Positions 45,822-56,361 of a stretch of DNA of 64,000 nt are shown here, piece by piece. The translations under genes were made by a program, and so were the position numbers. The stretch spans positions 90,161,882 to 90,225,881 of the forward strand of contig CAXKWD010000005.1 in the NCBI GenBank assembly GCA_964059195.1, written 5' to 3'. A model generated the notes under the pieces. That model saw only the letters and a list, made by a program, of their open reading frames with translations. It was not told the origin of the DNA and did not search any database. This DNA is from Ectobius pallidus (taxonomy: Eukaryota > Arthropoda > Insecta > Blattodea > Ectobiidae). Within the stretch, counting starts at the first letter, position 1; every line of letters begins with the position of its first letter.

Positions 45822-47409
45822 CAGTGGCGGTTTCTCCTATAGTGCTGCAGTGCTACAGCACACAGCTTGTTTTCCACTCGTCGTATAATGTTATTTTCAA
45901 ACGCTATACTATATTTTCTTTTACTTAGATTTTGAACTTGGCGCGTCCACGCGAGAAATCCTTAGCTGTTACGTTGGAGAATGGAAGTCGGTAATGTGAA
46001 TATTATCTTTTCCGCCTCGTGAATGCATCTGGTAAGCAGCTCATCATTCGTAGGGTGTGACGTCATGCTTACGCTTGACTTTGTGATGTGTAAGCTGGTT
46101 TTAACGTGAGGAACGGGCTGCGGTTGACTTGCATTCACAAGATTTTGAGGTTTCTTCACGTCTCACTGGCGCGCTGTGATCTCGCTGACACAAAACGACA
46201 CTTGCGACATCTGCTGGAATATAGATGAAACTGTAGTTCTGGTTTTAGCCACAAGCATTATTCATGGAGCTGTTCCACTACTCGAGCTTATAATTAAAAA
46301 CAATTTGGTAGGAACATTCTCCGAAATAACATAGCTTCTCAGGATTATAATCACCAATCCTATGACCACAACAGAACCAGAAAGATGCTTTTCTACCCTG
46401 AAGAGGATAAAGACATTCCTGAGGAATACCTTGTCACAAGAACAGCTCTTACAATGCTTTCCATAGAGAAAAAGATAGTTTGCAAACATGGATGGATTCA
46501 ACACGAAAGTCATCGATAACTTCTGTAGTAAGAAGGAACGTCGCATGGACTTCACTCTGCGACAGTATTTTATCAGGGCCCGGATTTTAATGACATGTCA
46601 TCTTTTTATTGATGCTGCATAGACATTGCCAACTTGTAAATAAATCCTAATCATGGCCTCTAGATTATAGAAATGCATTTTTGTTAGGTCATTTTTTATC
46701 ATTTTATGCAATTTTATATTTTTAGGGCATTTATTTCAATTTTAGGTCATTATTTTGTCATTTTCGTGTCATTTGCTTCCTTATTTAGTCATTTTCATGT
46801 ATTTACATTGAGTGTATTAACTTTTTTTCGTCGCTAGCGGCGGTGTCTTTGAAGTGTTGTTTGTTTAATGGAAGAAGGAAAAATTCGGCGTTAATGTGTT
46901 GACATGTCTCAGCCGGAAGTGAGAATAAAAAAAACGCCAAAATTTTGTATTATATTACTATTGTTATTAGATTGACTTGGCACCAGAGTCTGCCACCTGC
47001 TTGGATCTGAGAGTGCAAAGTACAACAATATAATCCGGCAGACCACAATAGGATGTGCCGAATTTTGACTCACCAGTGCCTCAGTGGCAGTATAAATTTC
47101 CGTGAGAAAAGAACATTCACAACATTACAGTTTTTACAATTATGCACAAACTAGTCTATAACTTTGTGTGAACAATAATATTTTTTATAAATAAAATGTC
47201 AGTTTTTAGGTCATTTTTTATAATTATTAAGTCATTTTCTTTAAAATTTAGGGTCATTTTATAGGTAATTTTTCAAACAATTTTAGGTCATCAGAATCTG
47301 GGCCCTGGTAATTAAGTAAGTAAGCCTACTAATTTATTAAATATTTTAAGTTTGCTGTATGAAATGGTATTTGCAGCACAATCTCGTTTTGAGCCACTAG
47401 CCGCTACTG
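45822..47409 (+). mobile_element. hAT element with transposase remnant (1588 bp)
   Basis: Left CAGTGGCGGTTTCTCC, right GCCACTAGCCGCTACTG; perfect 8-bp duplication ATGCACAG at 45814-45821 and 47410-47417. + strand 46325-46560 encodes the hAT C-terminal dimerisation domain: 'TNPMTTTEPERCFSTLKRIK', 'TFLRNTLSQEQL', then '…DNFCSKKERRMDF', with one frameshift. A second hAT-type MITE (46574-47307) is nested in it. Confidence 0.92.
46574..47307. mobile_element. hAT-type MITE with GGTCATTTT repeats (734 bp)
   Basis: CAGGGCCCGGATTTTAATGAC at left, GGTCATCAGAATCTGGGCCCTG-type end at right. About 12 copies of (T)TAGGTCATTTT or close variants fill both subterminal 250-bp zones. Flanks (TATTTTAT / GTAATTAA) do not match, so either the duplication decayed or one border is off. 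Confidence 0.68.
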
Positions 47410-47439
47410 ATGCACAGTAAGGTAACAATGTGAACAGGC

Positions 47440-48892
47440 CAATAACTGTATCAAGCATTCAAAGATGAAAATCCAGGACTGAAAATAGGGTTATCCAAAT
47501 TCTGCCAGTTACGACCCAAGAACTGTATTCTGGCTGGTGAGACCAGTACCCATAGTGTGTATGTTTGCAACTGATGCATCAAAATGTTTGAAGGTTCCAG
47601 ATTGAAATGACACGTGATGAGAGCTGTCAACTTAATACGTATAAACACTGTCTTGCTCAGACCATTTGTAACCCTGCACAGCCAAAATGTTATATGTCAA
47701 CATGTGAGAACTGTCCAGGTACACACTCTTGACGAAAATGGAATTGATGAAATAATAGTAGTAATAATAATAACTTTATTATCACATACGTTTACATTAT
47801 GAGCAATGCTCGCAAACTGGTGATAACATACGAACTGTGGACATCTACAGAGAACAACTCTCCAGACATGTCTATCTGAACAACATCTGAAAGAGACACT
47901 TTGTGACAATATGTGATTTTGCAGAGAATGATGTAACTTATTTGACCTGCAAGATGAGGTCCAGGGGTTCCACTGGAACAACGCACAGGCCACCATTCAT
48001 CCATTTGTTGTTTATTATAGACATCCAGAAACCCATGCAATAGATCACATTTCCTTTGTTATCATATCAGAATGCCTCAAACATGAAACTGTAAAGTGTA
48101 CATCTTTTCAAACGTCATTTGGTCAACTTCATGATATCCCATTTCCATAGAACACATGTAACTTATTACTTCTCAGATGGAGCTGCAGCCCAGTATAAAA
48201 ACCGTAAGAATTTTGCAAACATATCTTTTCATCATAGTGATTTCAATGTCTGTGCAGAGTGGCATTTCTTTGCCACATCACGTGGCATAGGACCATGTGA
48301 TGGTATCGCTGGTACCATCAAGAGACTTCTGTTGGTGCCAGTCTGCAGTGTATCTACAGCTCTTAGATAATGACACCCAGACAGTAAGAACATTACAGTG
48401 TGTCACTTTCATTACACAACTAACAGTGAGTATGATGAAGAAGAATCTTTCCTTCAAGAGTGGTTTGCACAGATTCGCACAATTGCAGGTACCCACAAGT
48501 TACACTGTGTTATTCCCGCTGGCCTTAACATCAAAACGAAAGGTTTCTCCAATTCACCAGACATCAGAAATGAATATCTAACGTGGACCCAACAAGACTC
48601 ATACCTTGATATCACAGGGTTTGTTGCATGCATGTACGAAGGTCACTGGTGGCTTGGATGTGTTTTGAATGTTAATGAACATACCAGTGGGGTTACAATT
48701 AGCTTCCTACATCCTCATGGCTTTTCACCTTTATTTGTATACTCTGAGAAACCTGACATCTTTACTATGGACAAGAAGGATATTCTTACAAAGGTTGATG
48801 TAAGAACAGCCGAACATATGTCCTTTCACCAAAAGATGCACAAACAGTGTTACATCTTGCTACCCAGTATTGAGGCATGTGGTAAGTCCTGA
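47440..48892 (+). pseudogene. Transposase-like protein of element C, C-terminal half (broken)
   Basis: Pieces in changing frames: about 47455-47560 ('…ENPGLKIGLSKFCQLRPKNC', 'ILAGETSTHSVYVC'), about 48150-48350 ('THVTYYFSDGAAAQYKNRKN', 'AEWHFFATSRGIGPCDGIAG', 'TIKRL') and 48398-48892 ('WTQQDSYLDITGFVACMYEG', 'HWWLGCVLN', 'SFLHPHGFSPLF', …). The FSDGAAxQYKN…AEWHFFATSxGxGPCDGxxGTxKR block, with Asp and Glu at spaced positions, could be part of an RNase-H-like DDE catalytic core, by inference. The final W-WxG…HPHG domain looks like a small β-barrel module. Several frameshifts and stops; inactive. Confidence 0.75.
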
Positions 48893-50395
48893 TTGTACAA
48901 TTGTCATCGTGTTTGTTTGTGTAAAGTTGAATCTGTTTGCCTCCCACACATGCGTTTCGCTGGAATGGTTATAGCCTATCATGCTTTGCATCATTGAAGG
49001 TGAGAGGTTACCTTGCATATTAAAAATGTTTGTTATTGCTCTTTTCACATTGCTACCTTACTTGCATTGCTATAATAACACTTTTTAACAGTTAACACGT
49101 TTTGCAGAACTCTATGACACTTTGTTGCAGTCTGCATACAATTTCTACTGCTTTATTGCACCAAATAGCTGTACATATTAATTTATATCTCCTAAACCCA
49201 ATGTCGTCCCAACTTTATTTTTTACTATGTTGTATAGTGTAACATGAAGAAGCAAATATATTTTTTTCATCAATTTTGAAGGTGACATGTTTTGAGATAT
49301 TCAAGGTCAAAAGTTAAGGTCATTGACCTTAATTGTTTACATTGTTTGAATATAGCCATGTTGCATATCATTTGAAAGCTTGTTCCCAGACCTTTCTTAA
49401 AACCTGGTTCACAGTTCTATCTCTATTAGAACAGAAGTTAAGCCGTTTTTGTCTGCTGTGTTTATCAAATTTTCAACACATTTTCCGAACTTTGGGCAGC
49501 CATTACTTTTGTTGTATTAGTGCTAGAATTCTATAATTTAGCATTTTTCATTCTCTTGTCATGTGCAATGAACACATTAAATTTCATGAAAATCGGAGAT
49601 GGTCAGGTTGAAAATTGTACTTTTCTGTGTTGATTTGACATGGAATGACTCGGAGGTGAGATTTTTCTCTAATTTGTCAAACAGCTTGGGAACATTTGAG
49701 GTTAGAAAATTTCAGTTCTAGAGTTTAACTTTGCATTCCTTATTATTATAATTTATAGCAAAAGTAAATATAAAAACATACAACTTTGCCATTGGGTGTA
49801 GGTAACGGAGATGAGGAAGTCCAATTACCAACTCTGCATTTAGCCCTTTTACACAAACAAAACAACACTTAAAAGCACACTAACAGCTTGGCTTTATATA
49901 AATGATAAGAAAACTGCCAAAAGTTGGAGTCCAAGGGAAATAGAAAGACTACAGTGCCATATCTGTGGAGATAATTGAACTTTTATATTGTTTCACGGAG
50001 GTGAGGTCTCACCTTGGGACAGGCATGTTTAGTGCAAAAAATTGTCTTTACAAAATGATATATTTTCTTTTGAGTTATTAATGACTCATTTTTTGAGCTG
50101 TTTGTTCTTGTTATAACACTAAAATGGAATAAAAATTAAAGCCTGTTGAATTATGAAAGAATGAAAATGACAAGTCAGGCATTGGGACATGACACGGAGG
50201 TGAGATCTCACATACTGTGCCCTAAAATGCAGAAAATCGTAACTTTTGTTTAAAAAGTGGAATATGGGATCAAATAGACCTTATTTCAATCTAACTTATC
50301 ATAATAATTCATAATCCATAAATACTTATTTTATAGCAGAAAATCGACTGCGACATGAATCTGCCCTTTTCTGGAGAATAACCCATATATATACA

Positions 50396-51278
50396 CAGTA
50401 AAACCTGTCTTAAAGACCACCCCTCTTTAGCGACCACCTCCTTTAAAGACCAATTTTTCTAGGAACCGACAGTAAAACCCATAAGGCCAATGTTATTTGT
50501 ACCCCTATTAAACGACCACCCCTCTCCCCGACCAACGACCAGAGTTTAATTTTCGTTAAACTCCTCTATAACGACCAAAATCGTAAAAAAATTTACTCAA
50601 ATGATAGGCAATAATCAGCATTTGAAGAGAAATACTGATGTGGGCACTGCAATTTTTAATACAATGCTTTGGGTTGTTTTCTTTTCACGTTCTGGGAAAA
50701 TGCTTACAGTAGACAGCGTACAAGTACCGTACAGCGCACGGCGCGAAAAGAACACATTCCAATCTCCTTCTTCTGACCTGCTTGTTTCAATACATTTAAG
50801 AATTCATGCCTTTATTATCTACATGATCGCAGTGACTCGGGGGGGGGGGGGGAATTCTATTTCTTATGAAAACGTTTATTCAGTGGACATGAGGGGGTTC
50901 TGAAATTCTTGATTCTAAGAAACGTGCTGGACGAGTCCCTTTCATTGTCCACCAAGCAAAATGTAATGTAGGGAAAATAGACGTGTCTTTCTTTTCCTGG
51001 AAAACATTACCCAGGTATACTCTAAATAGAGGCTCGGTGTTCTGGACCTGCATAGATTAAAGTGTCTTATTGTTGTGCTGCAAATTTTAAATACATTAAA
51101 TTTAAGTAATAATCAACTGTGTGTTACATAAGAAACCTACTGTATTGTACGGTACCGTATTTATTCTATTGTATTTTCACTTTCAAGACATAAAAATGCA
51201 TTCCCCCTATTAAGAGACCACCTCTCAAGACCACTTTTTTGTGGAACCAGCGATGGTCGTTATAGAGAGGTTTCACTG
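50396..51278. mobile_element. pogo/Tigger-like MITE (883 bp)
   Basis: CAGTAAAACCTGTCTTAAAG at left, ATAGAGAGGTTTCACTG at right. Repeated GACCACC/GACCAACGACC motifs lie in both subterminal zones. The right end is followed by TATA; on the left CA separates it from a TA run. Poly-G (50840-50851) interrupts it. It lies between elements B and the coding part of A. Confidence 0.78.
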
Positions 51279-51404
51279 TATATATATGCACTGCTAGTCT
51301 GCTAAGCAAGCTCAGTCCTCCTCAATCTTCTGTGGAGTTCAAAGGTGATTCAGAGACTAGTGCTTCTTTAAGTACCTAGTGATAACTTGAAAAAGTGTGT
51401 GGAA

Positions 51405-52290
51405 ATGGATAAGAAGTACATACAGACACAGGGCTGCAGCCCATTTGATATTAAAGAGCACAAGAGCAGAAGAAACAATTAAGGAGGGTGTTGCCATGGA
51501 TGCCAGAAAAACTACCACATGTGAATAGTGAACAAATGATTTGTGACAACTGTAGGAAGAAAATTAAAATGACTGATGATGTTCCTGAGGAAGTACTGAG
51601 CACATCAGTTGATGAAGAAAGTGATATCGAATTGGACGCATACAGTACTGACTCTGCTATACGGTCATTAAATGCTAGTCTGAGTAGTGTCGGTGCATCA
51701 CCCATCAAGAAGAAGATACTGAAGGAAGAGCCATACTGCAAAAAGAAAGCTACTAAAATTGTGAAAGTTGTAAAAGAGAAGATATTTCACATTCTAGCTG
51801 AAGAAACCGTGCCTGACAACGATGGTTGTGATGCCATACTGCAAGAACTGAAAGAAAAGTTTGAAGACACCATTGACAAAAGTGAAAAAGTTACAATTTT
51901 GACCATCCTTCCTAAAGACTGGAATATCAGAAGAATAGACCATGAATTTCCTCGTGCAAGTAACTACATGATACGTAAAGCTAAGGAATTAATAAGAGAA
52001 TGTGGAATTTTATCTACACCAAATCCTAAGCCAGGAAGGAGTTTGGATCAAGAGGTTGCCAATACTGTGAAGAACTTCTACTGCAATGATGATGTCAGCA
52101 GAATTATGCCTGGCAAGAAAGATTTTGTGAGTGTTAGAATGGGTGCTACAAAAGAACACATGCAAAAGAAGCTAATTTTAAACAACCTTGCAGATGTGTA
52201 TGTTCATTTCAAACAGTCTTATCCTGGTGTGAAGATTGTTTTTTTTTCAAAATTTGCCTCTCTGCGACCTAAACATTGTGTTCTTGTTGG
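51405..52290 (+). pseudogene. Transposase-like protein of element A, N-terminal half
   Basis: Starts ATG 51405 ('MDKKYIQTQGCSPFDIKEHK'), shifts frame near 51475, continues 'SEQMICDNCRKKIKM' (Cys-rich N-terminal motif, possible zinc binding), an acidic linker, then about 160 residues: '…TILPKDWNIRRIDHEFPRAS', 'YMIRKAKELI', '…PGRSLDQEVANTVKNFYCND', '…VSVRMGATKEHMQKK', and stops being collinear after 'FASLRPKHCVLVGA' at 52290. Element C repeats this last block (LRPKNCILAG) and carries what should follow. I recognise this layout only as an uncharacterised protein type found in repeat-rich animal genomes. Confidence 0.72.
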
Positions 52291-52985
52291 AGCGGGCTAT
52301 GCTATTGCTTACACTCCTATACTTTATACTCGCTTCGCTCATTGGGGGCGAGGTTCTCGGGAAAGGTTTTTTAAAAGATCTATGGGAGATAGATTTAGTC
52401 TGCTGTGTTGGCTATTACCTTATTTCTAAACTTTCAGAGCCCTATGTGAACACTGTTTGATAATACCGTTGCCATGGAAACTAAGCTCTTTTTCGGGGGG
52501 GGGGGGGGTTTAGGGTTAAAAATTTAAAAAATCAACTTTTTGGAATTTTTCTGTGGTTTATAGCCTGAAAGCTATACGTGTACCAAATTTCAAGTTTCTA
52601 GCTTATCTGGAAGTGGACAAACATTAATGTCAGTGAGCCGAGCCCTTTTTCGGGAGTTTTTAGGGCTAAAAATAATTAAAAAATCAACTTTTTGGAATTT
52701 TCCTGTGGTTTACAGCCTAAAATTTAAAGAGCCTAAAAGTGTATCAAATTTCAAGTTTCTGGCTCATCTGGAAGTGGTCAAACATTAATGTCAGTGAGCC
52801 GAGCCCTTTTTCGGGGGGTTTTTAAGGCTAAAAATAAAAAAAATAACCTTCTTGGAATTTTTATGTGGTTTACAGCCTAAACGCTATACGTGTACCAAAT
52901 TTCAAGTTTCTAGCTCATCTGAAAGTGGGCAAACATTAATGTCAGTGAGTGAGTGAGTCAGCCATGTGGCTTTATATTATAGGGA
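52291..52985 (-). mobile_element. Helitron-like piece with tandem repeats (minus strand)
   Basis: Read on minus, it starts at 52985 as TCCCTATAATATAAAGCC preceded by A, then GCTGACTCACTCACTCACTG, typical of Helitron 5' ends. Inside are three tandem units of about 158 bp (52480-52640, 52641-52800, 52801-52960) sharing CCAAATTTCAAGTTTCTAGC and AACATTAATGTCAGTGAGCC. The 3' end should lie near 52291, where the transposase frame of A stops, but no CTRR-T is evident, so a deletion may have removed it. Confidence 0.58.
52480..52960. repeat. Tandem repeat, three units of about 158 bp
   Basis: Units contain CTTTTTCGGG…TTTTTAGGGCTAAAAAT, CAACTTTTTGGAATTTT, TGGTTTACAGCCTAAA and TTCAAGTTTCTRGCTCATC. The first unit has a run of 14 G (52495-52508). 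Confidence 0.88.
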
Positions 52986-53689
52986 TATTTTTTTCTCCTG
53001 TTCCCAAAGCCATCCCAAAATGAAATTTGTACCAAAGATAGAATGCATTTAACTGCCTATCATATCTTTTCTTCAATAAAATTAAAGATACAGTTTCTTA
53101 GATACTCAAGGTCAAAGGTTACACCTTTTGACCTTGGAATGAAAAAAATTATATTTTGAAATGCAACTATTTTTAATGGAAACTATGTACCTTTAGCTTC
53201 AAAATGAGACCAACATGAAGGTTTTACCTCAGTTAGAAGTAAAGTTATGATTTATTTTTGCAGAGCATGCAAGGGAAAATTTTACAATTTTTATCATGTT
53301 TGCAACCCTGCTGTATGAATATCGTAAATCACTTAGGGGTAAAATTTTGTGTGTGTGTACAACTTCATGTATTTTAACTTCTTACCGAATTTCATGTAAA
53401 TCTGAGATGGTCGGGTTGGAAAGTACACTTTATTGTGATGATTTGGAATGGAATGACCCAGCTGTGATATCATAAGAATGATAAAATGATTACCAAGAGA
53501 GAGAAATTTGATATTGAGCAAAACTGCCCCACTCTCCCCTACCTCTTTCCCTTCTCTCTTATCTTTGTAAAGGCCTTTGAACTCCTTAAGTAATATGCAT
53601 CTTGGTATATTGAGTAGACTATGCTCTGCAGTCTAGATGTTCATTGAAGTAATAATATGTTCATTCTAATAGGACTTGTCTTTTTACAG

Positions 53690-53910
53690 AAATTCCGCAC
53701 ATCTACAAGACGTCGCTATCGTTTAAAGAACGATTCACCTAATTCTCCAGTTACTCCACAGTCGCGATCTCGACACCTCTTGGGTCGAACGCCTACCAAG
53801 TTATACAGCCCTTTTGGGATAGAGTCTCCATACCCTAGGCCTGGGAAAAGTGTTGCTGCGAAGGATAAAGAAAATGGAATGGGATCTGGTAGATACACAC
53901 CCAAACGGAG
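53690..53910 (+). CDS. Gene 2 exon 2: basic region, S/T-P sites, KEN box
   Basis: Acceptor TTTTTACAG|AAATTC; phase 0 entry matches the phase 0 exit of exon 1. It encodes 'KFRTSTRRRYRLKNDSPNSP', then 'VTPQSRS', 'LLGRTPTKLYSPFGIESP', 'KDKENGMG' (KEN box, an APC/C-Cdh1 degron) and 'RYTPKR'. About seven minimal CDK sites (S/T-P). It leaves in phase 2 at CGGAG|GTAAAT. This composition is typical of mitotic regulators degraded at exit, which is inference. Intron 1 is 11.5 kb and holds the nested transposons A, B and C. Confidence 0.7.
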
Positions 53911-54029
53911 GTAAATTTAACTTAACTTTACTTGAAGAGCATTGGTATCTAAATATAAACTATATCACCTCTGGTATTAATTACCTAGGAGAAAATTTTT
54001 TAATCCTTTTCACTGCTGCAACTGTTACC

Positions 54030-54556
54030 ACGTTTACATGCGGGATTGAAATCTATCTGAATCCGATCCCAACTCAATACGTTCCCTGTTTACATGGCAA
54101 GTTCTAGGAGTGGATTGAGATTTGTTGGACTATTGGCTAACTTGGTTTTGTGTGGCTATTGTTGTGGCTAACCTGTTTAACAAAGGCCGCATTTATTCCG
54201 TGATTAAAAATATAAATAAAAAGTGTGTTCTATCAATAATTTCTAGTCACCATAAACAAATTATGACATAAAAGAGTAACAATGATATTAATATTATAGT
54301 GTGCGTGGGTGTTTTTTATTAAATTGACTATCAGCTGACAGAACAAAATGACGAACGCCATGCGAGTGTATGCGCGCGCACCAGGATTGAGTTCGCTAGC
54401 GTTTACATGGAATTGAATACGATTTGAATCCGATCCATTCCTCCATTTGCAGAGGATCGGATCGAAAATTCATTCCGGACTGAGTCCGTGTTTACATGAC
54501 TATTTCAACACTGGGATCGGACTCAGATCGATCTGAATCCTGCATGTAAACGTACT
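54030..54556. mobile_element. Fold-back MITE with GTTTACATG repeats
   Basis: ACGTTTACATGCGGGATT at left and AATCCTGCATGTAAACGT at right, continuing inward as TCTGAATCCGATCCC / GGGATCGGACTCAG. GTTTACATG recurs at about 54089, 54408 and 54490 inside. No target duplication found. In gene 2 intron 2. Confidence 0.72.
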
Positions 54557-55354
54557 ATGTATATCCATCAGCACACTCACTCCTGACCGTGCTACTAATG
54601 CACCACTTTGCCTGCCAATAAACGAAAGATATTCTCAGTGACATGGATTCCAGGTGTGTCAGCATAGGCCTATAGTGACATCTGTTGTCTGCTTCCTGTC
54701 ACTATCACACTATCAGTTGTGAATTCGGCTGCCATCTGCAGCTAAATACTTCAGGCAACGTATTGTACATCCATTGAAACACATGGTATCTAGCTCTGCT
54801 CAGTGGCGTAGGAAGGGGGGTGCGGGGGGTGCGGGCCGCCCCGGGTGCCATCACCCGAGGGGGTGACAAAATAAAAATATATTTTTGTAAGTAAAAAATC
54901 GCTCAAGGGAATTTAAAAATAATAATATTATTTAAAACAATTAAATAAGCTTAACAACTATCTACAAGTCAACATGCGTATTGAAACTTCTTTTAGTTTT
55001 AAATGCAGTCAACAAACGCGGCTGAACTGGCCGCTGTGTTGATACGAACAATAATATTATGGTTAGGGAGAGGGGTGTTTATTTCTACCGATGCTTCTCA
55101 CTGCAGTTTTATTAATTATTTAAATGAGACTTCAACAATCGGCGATATTTTATATCACTCAAGCCGCAACCAATTCTACCCGCTGCGGCAGTCATGACTT
55201 TGACGAAAATAAACTTCGAATGTCGGTTGACTCCGAAGTCTCCGGCAATCTAGATTTTGAACTGGTAGGCTATGTGCGCATATTTAAGAATAGATTATTA
55301 ATAATACAGTTCCGTAAAATACTTACATTACTTGATTATGAAATTTATTAGGAT

Positions 55355-55618
55355 CAGAGGCGTAACGGGGGGGTTTGAACCCCCCCCCCATTGATTAAAA
55401 AGAAAGGAAAATTGTATATTTTTTTAAGTCTGCTTATAAATTACTTAATACGAGTATAAAGCGTGGGAAGCTTAAAACTCGTTATTGTACATCTTAATTT
55501 TTAAAATTTTCCGGGGGAGGACCCCCGGACCCCCCTCTCCCTAAGGGGTATTCCATACTCCCCAGACCCCGCGGATGTTATAACCCTCCCCCATATGGTC
55601 GGCCTGGTTACGCCTATG
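55355..55618. mobile_element. Nested hAT MITE (264 bp)
   Basis: CAGAGGCGTAACGGGGGGG at left, CTGGTTACGCCTATG at right; perfect 8-bp duplication ATTAGGAT at 55347-55354 and 55619-55626. C-rich and G-rich arms (CCCCCCCCCATTG; GGACCCCCGGACCCCCC). Confidence 0.88.
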
Positions 55619-56289
55619 ATTAGGATCAACCTATTAAAACAATCTGATGTATAATTCACATAACTTCCTCTGCTCAAATAAAAGCCTCTCCTTAAAAATA
55701 AGAGAAAGTCGTCGCTAATCTTCGTTGTTACATCCCCAAAAGGTACCTACCCCAAATACAAAATTTTGTTTTCGTACGATTTTCCGTTGCAAGAGACCGT
55801 ATTGGAAAGAGCGCGATTTCAGAGTGGGTGGCTTATAACTACCCTTCAGAGAATTATTTCGAAAAAGTGTTTCAAATAAAAGCTTTAGCTCTTAGTATAA
55901 GAAACCCACGGGCAAAATTTAAAGAAAAACGTTAGAGCCGTTTTCGAAAGAAAAAAACTTTCTTTATGCAAAAATAAGGAAAACTCTTATCCAATCTTCG
56001 GTTCACATTTTGAAAGGTACCTGACATAAATACAAAATTTTGTCCTTTTATCAAAATTTAACTTTCCAAAATTCGAGATTTCGCTTGGAAAACAAAATAT
56101 AAAAAGTCACTCCAAAAATAAAACTTTGCACAATTTCGAGGGTGTATTTTGGCCTAGAAATGTGTGAAACAAAAGATGTTCGCTTTATTGATGGTAATGC
56201 CCACAATTCGTGAATCTGCCGCTCACGAAAACAATGCATATCTGTCTGTCTATAACGTAATTTATATTAATAATAATAACAAAATAATA

Positions 56290-56291
<2 letters not shown>

Positions 56292-56361
<70 letters not shown>
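56292..56361. repeat. (AAT)n microsatellite
   Basis: More than 20 uninterrupted TAA/AAT units; the poly-Ile open frame across it is an artefact. Confidence 0.93.

Larger units (their letters stand above)
45233..49650 (+). mobile_element. Inner transposon C with about 580-bp inverted repeats
   Basis: Left 45233-45811 (AGTCATTCCATGTCAAATC) and right 49070-49650 are inverted copies of high identity. The termini share TCATTCCATGYCAAATCA and CCATCTCAGATTTWCATGAA with element A, so both belong to one superfamily. Core 47418-49062 holds the C-terminal half of the transposase-like protein; a hAT (45822-47409) inserted beside the left repeat. No clear target duplication at its ends. Confidence 0.82.
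44695..50384. mobile_element. Middle transposon B (non-autonomous)
   Basis: Ends GGGTCATTCTCCAGAAAAGG and its inverse with one C/T change, set in a (TA)n stretch that probably includes a TA or TATA target duplication. Without the nested element C it is about 1.27 kb (44695-45232 plus 49651-50384). It carries six same-strand copies of GGAGGTGAG or one-mismatch variants (44876, 45213, 49652, 49807, 49997, 50196). No coding capacity. Confidence 0.8.
44035..53459 (+). mobile_element. Outer transposon A with about 470-bp inverted repeats
   Basis: Left repeat 44035-44498 (GGGTCATTCCATGCCAAATC) and right repeat 52985-53459 are inverted copies at high identity over their whole length, including the CAAGGTCAAAAGGTGTAACC and TTCATGTAAATCTGAGATGG segments. 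The interior left by later insertions carries the N-terminal half of a transposase-like protein (51405-52290). No target duplication is visible at the ends (…ATAAC / AGCTG…). B, a pogo-like MITE and a Helitron-like piece were inserted later. Superfamily not named; termini resemble those of C. Confidence 0.78.
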
